From: Paracoccaceae bacterium | GTDB taxonomy: Bacteria; Pseudomonadota; Alphaproteobacteria; Rhodobacterales; Rhodobacteraceae | DNA: 7,086 bases | Assembly: GCA_013214715.1 (NCBI GenBank) | Contig: JABSSB010000101.1 | Span: 7,538-14,623 of the forward strand | Reading direction: 5' to 3' | Shown here: positions 1 to 5,223 of the stretch, in pieces | How positions within the stretch are numbered: position 1 is the stretch's first letter | How the letters are laid out: each line of letters opens with the position of its first letter | The notes under the pieces: generated by a model | What the model was told of the DNA's origin: nothing | Databases searched by the model: none | The model's input: only the letters and a program-made list of their open reading frames with translations | Program-made: the position numbers and the translations under genes

Positions 1-170
1 TCTGTCCGTCCGGGCAACAGCAGAACGGTGCCGAGTGGCTCAACCTCTTCGGGGCGCCAGGCGGCAATCCGGATGCGCACGCCGTCCGAGGTGCGCACCC
101 AACGGGCATCCGCCAACGGACGCCCCCCGGCCAAATCGTCATGATAAGGCGCGGGGTCGGGCAGGGTCAC
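1..170 (-). CDS. Alpha/beta hydrolase (lysophospholipase-like), N-terminal fragment
   Basis: This is the first 56 codons of a gene that leaves the window at its left edge. The frame begins with GTG at 170-168, and that GTG overlaps the TGA stop of the SCP2 gene (GTGA), so translation is probably coupled. The visible protein starts VTLPDPAPYHDDLAGG, continues through WVRTSDGVRIRIAAW and ends GTVLLLPGRT. A first beta strand with a DG-x-RI turn, followed by a hydrophobic strand ending in PGR-T, is the usual opening of PldB/monoglyceride-lipase-type alpha/beta hydrolases, where the G-R turn helps form the oxyanion hole. The nucleophile elbow and the catalytic Asp and His lie outside the window, so the substrate and even catalytic competence cannot be judged. 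No other in-frame start is seen just upstream. The family assignment is by pattern recognition and is fairly sure. The lipase or esterase role is inferred. Confidence 0.7.
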   Translation of the reverse strand, partial: MTLPDPAPYHDDLAGGRPLADARWVRTSDGVRIRIAAWRPEEVEPLGTVLLLPGRT

Positions 171-457
171 GACAGGACGCCCGCCAGTTTCATCGCAAGA
201 CCCATGTCGCCATCCACGGTCAGCTGACCGGCCATGAAGGCGCCGGTGGGGTTCACCTCGCCGTCGAAGATGCCTTTGAAGGTTTCGGCATCTGCGCTCA
301 GCGTCACATCGGCCTCATCATCGCCCACGCGGGCGCCGCTATCATCGACGAAAATCGTGCCTTCGCCGGCAATGGCGAATTTCACCGTCCCGCCAATATC
401 GGCGCCTGCCAGTTTTTCATTCAGCTCGGCGGCTGCGCTTTCCAGAAATTCGCTCAT
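167..457 (-). CDS. SCP2 sterol-binding domain protein (small, single domain)
   Basis: This 96-residue protein consists of one SCP2 (sterol carrier protein 2) domain. These domains form a hydrophobic tunnel that binds lipids or fatty acyl chains. The clearest signature is the C-terminal half: residues 64-95 contain FDGEVNPTGAFMAGQLTVDG followed by DMGLAMKL, matching the family's pattern of G-x-x-x-P-x-x-AFM-x-G-x-L-x-x-x-GD-x-x-x-A-x-x-L. The length is normal for stand-alone bacterial members. The ATG at 457-455 is chosen because a perfect GGAGG (complement of 467-471) lies 9 nt upstream. The frame stays open to about 748, but that part would overlap the divergent TPR gene and looks non-coding. 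Its stop overlaps the start of the downstream hydrolase gene, so the two form an operon that may handle the same lipid-like ligand; that link is inference. No signal peptide is seen, so it is probably cytoplasmic. Confidence 0.9.
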   Translation of the reverse strand: MSEFLESAAAELNEKLAGADIGGTVKFAIAGEGTIFVDDSGARVGDDEADVTLSADAETFKGIFDGEVNPTGAFMAGQLTVDGDMGLAMKLAGVLS

Positions 458-530
458 CTTTCGTGTCCTCCACTCACAAGCGCGTGTCACCGTGGACAAT
501 GCGCTTCGCGCCGTTACATTCAAGGGCACT
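458..530. promoter_or_regulatory. Divergent spacer between SCP2 and TPR genes
   Basis: These 73 bp separate two genes that start in opposite directions, so promoters for both should lie here or extend into the neighbouring coding sequence. On the minus strand the only firm element is the GGAGG ribosome binding site (complement of 467-471). On the plus strand TGGACA (493-498) and TACATT (515-520) are 16 bp apart and loosely resemble -35 and -10 boxes. That would leave a leader of only a few bases before the ATG at 531, so I do not trust it. The plus-strand ribosome site is a weak AAGGG (522-526). Confidence 0.3.
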
Positions 531-1097
531 ATGATCAAACCTTCGCATATTCTCAAAGGTGTCGTTGCGGCAACATGGTTGGCGGTATTCCCGACCCATG
601 CCGGCGCGCAGGAGGCTGACCTGCGGGACGAGGCGCAGTTGCTCGAGCGGCTGAAAGAAGCCGAGCCCGGCGATGCCGACCGGATCGAGGCGCAGCTGCG
701 TGCGGTCTGGGCGCAAAGCGGCTCTGCCGCGATGGATCTGCTGCTCAAACGCGGGCAGGACGCGTTAGAGGTCGAAGACTTTGACGCAGCTATCGGCCAT
801 CTGACCGCGCTGACCGATCATGCCCCCGAGTTTGCCGAAGGCTGGGTCGCCCGCGCCACGGCCTACTACCTCTCGGACCTTTTCGGTCCAGCCGTTGCCG
901 ACCTGGAACGGGCGCTGGCGCTGAACCCGCATCATTACGAGGCGATCATTGGCCTTGCCATCATTCTTGAACAGGTGGGTTATCCGAAACTGGCCTTTGA
1001 CGCCTATGAGCAGGCGGCCTCTATACATCCCCATCATGAGGCCGTAACCAATGGCCTTGAACGGCTGGGCCCCCGCGTCGGCGGGCAGGACCTGTAA
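531..1097 (+). CDS. Exported tetratricopeptide repeat (TPR) protein
   Basis: The protein has 188 residues. Residues 1-26 look like a Sec signal peptide: a lysine-containing start (MIKPSHILKG), a hydrophobic stretch VVAATWLAVF, and an AGA|Q cleavage site after residue 26. The mature protein is therefore probably periplasmic. A charged, probably helical segment (about 28-60) precedes about three TPR units near residues 67-100, 101-134 and 135-168. They show TPR spacing, for example A-x-A-Y-Y with A-x-A-D-L-E-R-A-L-x-L-N-P in the second, and A-F-D-A-Y-E-Q-A in the third. TPRs are helical hairpins that mediate protein contacts; the partner is unknown. The frame is open upstream to about 234, but the ATG at 531 puts the signal peptide at the N terminus and avoids overlap with the SCP2 gene. 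The helicase gene begins 54 bp downstream on the same strand, so cotranscription is plausible, though an exported protein need not share its function. Confidence 0.88.
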   Translation: MIKPSHILKGVVAATWLAVFPTHAGAQEADLRDEAQLLERLKEAEPGDADRIEAQLRAVWAQSGSAAMDLLLKRGQDALEVEDFDAAIGHLTALTDHAPEFAEGWVARATAYYLSDLFGPAVADLERALALNPHHYEAIIGLAIILEQVGYPKLAFDAYEQAASIHPHHEAVTNGLERLGPRVGGQDL

Positions 1098-1142
1098 GCA
1101 GAGGTAAAAGCCGCGCGCCCCCAAGCTGGTGGGGACGGGCGG

Positions 1143-1149
1143 GAAAGGA
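1143..1149 (+). promoter_or_regulatory. Ribosome binding site bearing on the helicase start
   Basis: GAAAGGA at 1143-1149 precedes two consecutive ATG codons at 1152 and 1155. The spacing is 2 nt to the first and 5 nt to the second. The second ATG is therefore the better-spaced start, although the first cannot be excluded. The proteins would differ by one Met. Confidence 0.5.
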
Positions 1150-1151
1150 TC

Positions 1152-4139
1152 ATGATGGCAGGCGGAGCTTCGCGGGTTGTGGGCGTCCTTGGCCCCACCA
1201 ATACCGGCAAAACCCATTACGCCATCGAACGGATGCTGGGCCATCGCACTGGCGTGATCGGGCTGCCTTTGCGTCTGCTGGCCCGCGAAGTCTATGACCG
1301 GATCGTAGCCAAGCGCGGACCGTCTGTCGTGGCGCTTGTGACGGGTGAAGAACGAATCGTCCCGCCCCGCACGCAATATTGGGTCTGCACGGTCGAGGCG
1401 ATGCCACAGGGTATAGGCGCGGATTTTTTGGCCATCGACGAAATCCAGCTTTGTGCCGATCCCGAACGTGGCCATGTCTTTACCGACCGTCTTCTGCATG
1501 CGCGCGGGCTGCATGAAACGCTTTTTCTAGGTTCGGACACGATGCGTGGCCCGATCTCGGAACTGGTGCCCGATGCCAGTTTCATCCGCCGTGACCGCAT
1601 GTCGCAGCTGTTTTATGCCGGGCCCAAGAAGATTTCGCGGATGCCTGCACGGTCAGCCATTGTCGGGTTCTCCGTCGATAACGTCTATGCCATTGCCGAA
1701 CTGATCCGCCGGGTCAAAGGCGGGGCGGCGGTGGTGATGGGCGCGCTGAGCCCGCGCACACGCAACGCGCAGGTGGACCTGTATCAGAACGGCGAGGTTG
1801 ATTATCTGGTTGCCACCGATGCGATTGGCATGGGGCTGAACCTGGATATCAACCATGTCGCCTTTTCCTCGCTGACCAAGTTTGACGGGCGGCGGATGCG
1901 CGCGCTGGCCCCCAATGAATTGGGCCAGATCGCGGGTCGGGCCGGGCGTGGTATGGCGGATGGCACCTTTGGCACCACGGGCGATGCGCCGCCGCTGGAG
2001 GATGGCATGGCGCAGGCGATCATGGATCACCGCTTCACCCCCTTGAAAAAGCTGAACTGGCGCAATTCTGACCTGCGCTTTGGCGGGATCGAGCCGCTGA
2101 TCCGCTCTCTCGAAGCCAGCCCAGACGACCCCACCCTGATCAAGGCGCGGGAGGCGGATGATCTGATCGCGCTCAAAGCGCTGTCACAGATCGCCGAAGT
2201 GGTCGCGCGGGCCAGCGATGCGGCCTCGGTCCGGTTGTTGTGGGATGTATGCCGAATCCCCGATTTTCGCGGTATTTCCCATGCTGAACATGCCGGGCTG
2301 TTGCAGGCGATTTTCTCGCATCTGCATGAACGCGGCCATGTGCCCGATGACTGGATGGCCCGGCAGGTGCGCAGGGTCGACCGCACCGATGGTGATATAG
2401 ATGCGATCAGCAAACGTGTGGCCTTTATACGCACCTGGACTTATGTCTCGCAGCGCTCGGGCTGGTTGCGTGATGAAACCCATTGGCGCGAGGAAACGCG
2501 CGCTGTAGAAGACAGGTTGTCAGATGCGCTGCACCAGCGGCTGACTCAGAGATTTGTGGACCGGCGCACCAGTGTTCTGCTGCGCCGGCTCAAGCAAAAG
2601 GAGGCCCTTTTGGCCGAAGTGAATGACAAAGGCGACGTGAGCGTCGAAGGCGAATTTGTGGGACGGCTCGAAGGGTTCCGCTTCAGCCCGGATGCGGGCA
2701 TGGCCTCGGGGGCGGAAGCCAAGGTTGTGAAATCCGCGGCGCTGCAGGCGCTGGCGCCGCAATTCCATCTGCGCGCGGACCGATTCTATAACGCGCCCGA
2801 TACCGAGATCGACATCACCGATCAGGGCGGCCTGATGTGGGGCGAATATGCCGTGGGCAAGCTGGTGGCCGGCCAGGAGGCGCTGAAGCCCCGGATCGAG
2901 GTTTTTGTCGATGATATCGCCGGGCCGGATGTGGCGCAGAAGGTCGAACGCCGTTTGCAGCATTTCCTTGACCGTCGCATCGCCGCGCAGTTCGAGCCGT
3001 TGATGAACCTGCAAAAGGACGAAGAGCTGACCGGGCTGGCCCGGGGCTTCGCGTTCCGCATGGTCGAATCTTTTGGCATCCTGCCACGCGGGCAGGTCGC
3101 GCAAGAGGTCAAGGACCTCGATCAGGAGGCACGGGGCACGCTGCGCAAGCATGGCATCCGTTTCGGCCAATACACGATCTTCATGCCGCTGCTGCTGAAG
3201 CCCGCGCCGACGCGGTTGCGTCTGGTGCTTTGGTCGCTGGCGCAGGGATTGCAACGCTTCCCTGATGCTCCGCCGCCGGGTCTGGTGACGATCCCGGTAG
3301 AAGCCGATGCGCCGCAGGGCTATGCCACGATGTGCGGCTATCGCGATGCTGGGGACCGCTCGATCCGGATCGACATGCTGGAGCGTCTGGCCGATATGCT
3401 GCGCGGTGAAGACAGCCGTGGCGGCTTTGAGGCCAAGGCGGATATGCTGTCGATCACAGGCATGACGCTGGAGCAGTTCTCCGATCTGATGCAGGGTCTT
3501 GGGTATCGCGCCGAAAAAGGCGAACGCGTGAAGGTGAAGCCCGAGCCTAAGCCGGAAGAGGCGGCAGCAGATACCCCTGAGGCTGAAGCCGAACTGGCTG
3601 CTGTGCCCAGTGACACGCCGGACATACCTGCGACTGCGGATGAAACCGACGCGCCTGCTGACGCTGCAGAAGCGCCCGCTGATGCCGCTGAGGCTGTGCC
3701 CGTCGCGGTTGAGGCGGTTGCAGATACCTCTGCGGATGTCGACGCCACAGTCGAAGGGGCACCCGCCGATGCAGAGACCTCCGCCGAGAGCGATGCCTCC
3801 TCTACTGAGCCAGAGATGGAGGTCTTCTTCACCTTTACCTGGGGCCGACAGCAGCAGCGCGGTGGGCAACGTGGGCAAGGCCGTGGCCGTCAGGGTGGAG
3901 GTCAGCGCGAGGGCGGTCAGCGTGATGGGCAGCGTCGCGGTGGTCCGAGACGCGACGGCGACAAATCCGACCGCAAGGACTTCAAAGGAAAGCCGCGTGG
4001 CAAGGGCAAGCCGGGCCGCGATGATCGCGGCGGCACCAAGTCCAAGACATTCTCGGCCCGTCCGCCCAAAGACGAGAAGAAGATCGATCCTGACAACCCG
4101 TTTGCAGCGGCCCTGATGGGGCTGCGCGACAAGTCGTGA
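1152..4139 (+). CDS. SUV3-like ATP-dependent RNA helicase (superfamily 2)
   Basis: This is a 995-residue helicase of the family that includes the mitochondrial RNA-degradosome helicase SUV3 (SUPV3L1). SF2 motifs are intact: motif I GPTNTGKT (14-21), Ia PLRLLARE (39-46), Ib-like VTGEE (63-67), motif II DEIQ (96-99), motif III GSDT (127-130), a RecA2 segment GALSPRTRNAQ (197-207), motif V VATDAIGMGLNLD (220-232) and motif VI QIAGRAGRG (259-267). GPTNTGKT and DEIQ are typical of SUV3 rather than DEAD-box or RecQ proteins. Residues up to about 795 form a helical accessory region. About 797-890 is an Ala/Asp/Glu/Pro-rich acidic linker. About 897-970 is a Gly/Arg/Gln- and then Lys-rich tail, and the end reads KKIDPDNPFAAALMGLRDKS. 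The core family is about 700-800 residues, so the tail is the extra part. It should unwind or remodel RNA in the cytoplasm. The stop overlaps the S4-domain gene by GTGA. Family is sure; the exact RNA substrates are not known from sequence. Confidence 0.93.
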   Translation: MMAGGASRVVGVLGPTNTGKTHYAIERMLGHRTGVIGLPLRLLAREVYDRIVAKRGPSVVALVTGEERIVPPRTQYWVCTVEAMPQGIGADFLAIDEIQLCADPERGHVFTDRLLHARGLHETLFLGSDTMRGPISELVPDASFIRRDRMSQLFYAGPKKISRMPARSAIVGFSVDNVYAIAELIRRVKGGAAVVMGALSPRTRNAQVDLYQNGEVDYLVATDAIGMGLNLDINHVAFSSLTKFDGRRMRALAPNELGQIAGRAGRGMADGTFGTTGDAPPLEDGMAQAIMDHRFTPLKKLNWRNSDLRFGGIEPLIRSLEASPDDPTLIKAREADDLIALKALSQIAEVVARASDAASVRLLWDVCRIPDFRGISHAEHAGLLQAIFSHLHERGHVPDDWMARQVRRVDRTDGDIDAISKRVAFIRTWTYVSQRSGWLRDETHWREETRAVEDRLSDALHQRLTQRFVDRRTSVLLRRLKQKEALLAEVNDKGDVSVEGEFVGRLEGFRFSPDAGMASGAEAKVVKSAALQALAPQFHLRADRFYNAPDTEIDITDQGGLMWGEYAVGKLVAGQEALKPRIEVFVDDIAGPDVAQKVERRLQHFLDRRIAAQFEPLMNLQKDEELTGLARGFAFRMVESFGILPRGQVAQEVKDLDQEARGTLRKHGIRFGQYTIFMPLLLKPAPTRLRLVLWSLAQGLQRFPDAPPPGLVTIPVEADAPQGYATMCGYRDAGDRSIRIDMLERLADMLRGEDSRGGFEAKADMLSITGMTLEQFSDLMQGLGYRAEKGERVKVKPEPKPEEAAADTPEAEAELAAVPSDTPDIPATADETDAPADAAEAPADAAEAVPVAVEAVADTSADVDATVEGAPADAETSAESDASSTEPEMEVFFTFTWGRQQQRGGQRGQGRGRQGGGQREGGQRDGQRRGGPRRDGDKSDRKDFKGKPRGKGKPGRDDRGGTKSKTFSARPPKDEKKIDPDNPFAAALMGLRDKS
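3651..3692 (+). repeat. Imperfect 21-nt tandem repeat in the helicase acidic linker
   Basis: Two adjacent 21-nt units (3651-3671 and 3672-3692) both encode APADAAE, starting at helicase residue 834. They differ at several third-codon positions (for example CCT/CCC, GAC/GAT, GAA/GAG) while keeping the peptide. This suggests an old duplication, or constraint on composition, in a disordered linker. Confidence 0.6.
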
Positions 4140-4525
4140 ACGACGGCGCGCGCCCCAAGCTGCGTCTGGACAAATGGCTATGGCATGCGCGGTTCTTCAA
4201 AACCCGCAGCCTGGCCGCCAAACAGGTGAGCGAAGGGCATATGCGTCTGAACGGCGCGCGGGTCGCCAAACCCGCGCAAACCGTCAGCCCTGACGATGTC
4301 GTCACCTTCCCGCAAGGCAAACACATCCGCGTGATCAAGGTCGTCGATTTGGGCACGCGGCGCGGTCCGGCGCCCGAAGCGCAGGCGCTTTACACCGATC
4401 TGGACCCGCCTGATGCCCGGAACAAGGAGGCTTTTCCGGAAAATCCGGCCTTTGAAGGACAGGGCCGCCCGACAAAGAAAGATCGTCGCGCTCTTGATCT
4501 TTCCCGGTCCCGAACGCTTGAATGA
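4136..4525 (+). CDS. S4-domain RNA-binding protein, Hsp15 (HslR)-like
   Basis: The protein has 129 residues. An S4 RNA-binding fold spans about residues 9-70, beginning LRLDKWLWHARFFKTRSLAA and continuing with V-S-E-G-H-M-R-L-N-G and a D-D-V-V turn. The RLDKWLW-x-ARF-x-K-T-R opening is the signature of Hsp15-type proteins. In E. coli, Hsp15 binds stalled 50S subunits carrying nascent tRNA-peptide. The C-terminal third is basic and probably flexible, with GRPTKKDRR near the end, as expected for RNA contact. Translation begins at a GTG (4136-4138) that overlaps the helicase TGA, and no convincing Shine-Dalgarno sequence lies before it, so it probably depends on terminating ribosomes. The length is close to E. 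coli HslR (about 133). I leave the symbol blank because orthology to hslR is not proven. Together with the helicase it suggests an RNA or ribosome-quality operon; that is inference. Confidence 0.9.
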   Translation: MNDGARPKLRLDKWLWHARFFKTRSLAAKQVSEGHMRLNGARVAKPAQTVSPDDVVTFPQGKHIRVIKVVDLGTRRGPAPEAQALYTDLDPPDARNKEAFPENPAFEGQGRPTKKDRRALDLSRSRTLE

Positions 4526-4583
4526 CCAGCGTGGCTGAGATACCCCGTTACCGACAACGCGATTGCCGCCGGAAAGAGAGCCA

Positions 4584-4922
4584 ATGACCTACATCGTCAA
4601 CGACAATTGCATCGCTTGCAAATACACCGATTGTGTCGAGGTCTGCCCCGTAGATTGTTTCTACGAAGGCGAGAATATGCTGGTGATCCATCCGGACGAA
4701 TGTATTGACTGCGGCGTCTGCGAACCTGAATGCCCCGCAGATGCGATCCGCCCGGATACCGAGCCAGACACGGAAAAATGGGTCGAGTTCAACCGCAAAT
4801 ACTCTGAGTTGTGGCCTGTGATCATCACCAAGAAAGATCCCCTGCCAGAGGCAGAGGAGCGTGATGGTGAACCCGGCAAGCTCGAGAAGTATTTCTCGGA
4901 AGCGCCGGGCGAAGGCGGCTAA
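4584..4922 (+). CDS. fdxA: Seven-iron ferredoxin FdxA (3Fe-4S / 4Fe-4S)
   Basis: This is a 112-residue cytoplasmic electron carrier. Nine cysteines lie at 9, 12, 17, 21, 25, 40, 43, 46 and 50. Compared with Azotobacter ferredoxin I, and allowing one residue for the initiator Met, Cys9, Cys17 and Cys50 should hold the [3Fe-4S] cluster, and Cys21, Cys40, Cys43 and Cys46 the [4Fe-4S] cluster. Cys12 and Cys25 are the extra, non-ligand cysteines also present in that family. The CVEVCP and CIDCGVCEPECP motifs are canonical. After residue 56 comes the usual long C-terminal extension (EKWVEFNRKYSELWPVI), which wraps the fold in this class. The ATG at 4584 fits a GGAAAGAG site at 4571-4578. A TTG seven codons upstream is in frame but not needed. 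It lies 58 bp after the S4 gene, so it may be read from that operon or a promoter in the gap. The redox partner is unknown. Confidence 0.95.
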   Translation: MTYIVNDNCIACKYTDCVEVCPVDCFYEGENMLVIHPDECIDCGVCEPECPADAIRPDTEPDTEKWVEFNRKYSELWPVIITKKDPLPEAEERDGEPGKLEKYFSEAPGEGG

Positions 4923-4924
4923 GC

Positions 4925-4948
4925 GCGAATCGGATTCCCACGATTCGC
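4925..4948 (+). terminator. Hairpin after fdxA, possible terminator without a U-tract
   Basis: GCGAATCG (4925-4932) and CGATTCGC (4941-4948) form a perfect 8-bp stem with an 8-nt loop, starting 2 nt after the fdxA stop codon. No run of T follows, so it is not a standard intrinsic terminator. It could be a weak terminator, a 3'-end stabiliser for the fdxA mRNA, or a DNA dyad bound by a protein. Each arm contains a GANTC methylation site. Confidence 0.4.
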
Positions 4949-5032
4949 TCGGATCCGCTCCAAAATGATGGCTTTGGGCCGCCTGAATGTCCTTGAAAAC
5001 AAGGCATATGGGTTGTTGAGCCGTGCCGTGGC

Positions 5033-5061
5033 TTTCGAGGGCTTAAAATTTGTGCTATAAG
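5033..5061 (+). promoter_or_regulatory. Candidate extended -10 promoter for carD
   Basis: TGCTATAAG (5053-5061) is an extended -10 element: TG, one base, then TATAAG, five of six matches to TATAAT. A poor -35 match, TTTCGA (5033-5038), lies 17 bp upstream. Transcription would start near 5067-5069, giving a carD leader of about 155 nt. An overlapping alternative -10 is TAAAAT (5044-5049), but it lacks a well-placed -35. This is the most promoter-like sequence in the gap, but no start site is proven. Confidence 0.45.
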
Positions 5062-5149
5062 CTTGGTCTGAATGTTTGTGACCACCGAACATAACCCTGC
5101 CGCATCGCGTGACGGTGGGGACGTAGCTTTGACTGAATGATCGGCTGAC

Positions 5150-5168
5150 CGGAATCCTTGGGATTTCG
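5150..5168 (+). other. Hairpin in the carD leader
   Basis: Bases 5150-5157 (CGGAATCC) pair with 5161-5168 (GGATTTCG) around a three-base TTG loop. This makes an 8-bp stem with one G-U pair. It ends 40 nt before the carD ribosome site and 55 nt before the start codon, so it does not mask the start directly. It could affect mRNA stability or act with other leader elements. A role is not shown. Confidence 0.35.
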
Positions 5169-5223
5169 TGCAGGATCGTTTTGTTGCGTCGTGTTCGGCG
5201 AAAGAACCGAGGATGCTGACTGC

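Larger units (their letters stand above)
4923..5223. other. Gene-free region between fdxA and carD
   Basis: These 301 bp hold no recognisable gene. In order they contain an 8-bp-stem hairpin just after fdxA (4925-4948), the palindrome CGGATCCG (4950-4957), a short dyad CCTTG-AAAA-CAAGG (4991-5004), an AT-rich candidate promoter (5033-5061), a widely spaced inverted repeat CCACCG/CGGTGG (5082-5087 and 5113-5118), a second hairpin (5150-5168) and the carD ribosome site GAGGA (5209-5213). Two short open frames (31 codons at 4965-5060 and 22 codons at 5072-5140) are noted as unproven. The base composition is visibly more AT-rich than the flanking genes, as expected for regulatory DNA. Confidence 0.6.

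Noticed and set aside
234..530. N-terminal extension of the TPR protein to 234.
   Set aside because: It lies antisense to the SCP2 gene and would bury the signal peptide inside the protein.
458..748. N-terminal extension of the SCP2 protein to a start near 748.
   Set aside because: It would overlap the divergent TPR gene, is Ser/Ala/Cys-rich, and the normal-length domain already has an ATG with GGAGG at good spacing.
1119..1134. CCCCA/TGGGG hairpin between the TPR and helicase genes, considered as a terminator.
   Set aside because: The stem is only 5 bp, with no T-run after it.
2520..3878. Long open frame of 452 codons on the minus strand inside the helicase gene, and other long antisense frames (for example 765-1514 and 3338-3832).
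   Set aside because: They lie opposite clear coding sequence; GC-rich third positions make stop codons rare on the other strand. The translations are compositionally odd (His/Arg/Gln- or Ser/Ala-rich) with no domain.
3610..4116. Plus-strand frame of 168 codons overlapping the helicase tail in another frame.
   Set aside because: It is an Arg/Pro-rich shadow of the repetitive tail-coding sequence, with no ribosome site and no family resemblance.
4526..4583. GGCTGAGATACCCC near 4532-4545 resembles part of the TPP riboswitch core.
   Set aside because: The paired conserved element (GAACCTGATC followed by a TAATACCAGCG-like part) is missing, the gap is only 58 bp, and the next gene is a ferredoxin, not a thiamine gene.
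4991..5004. CTTGAAA within the CCTTG-AAAA-CAAGG dyad, considered as a sigma-32 -35 box or an FNR-type operator.
   Set aside because: No matching heat-shock -10 lies at the right distance, and the dyad does not fit TTGAT-N4-ATCAA.
5158..5223. Upstream TTG start for carD.
   Set aside because: The added residues are unlike CarD family N termini and overlap the leader hairpin; the ATG at 5224 gives normal length with an acceptable ribosome site.
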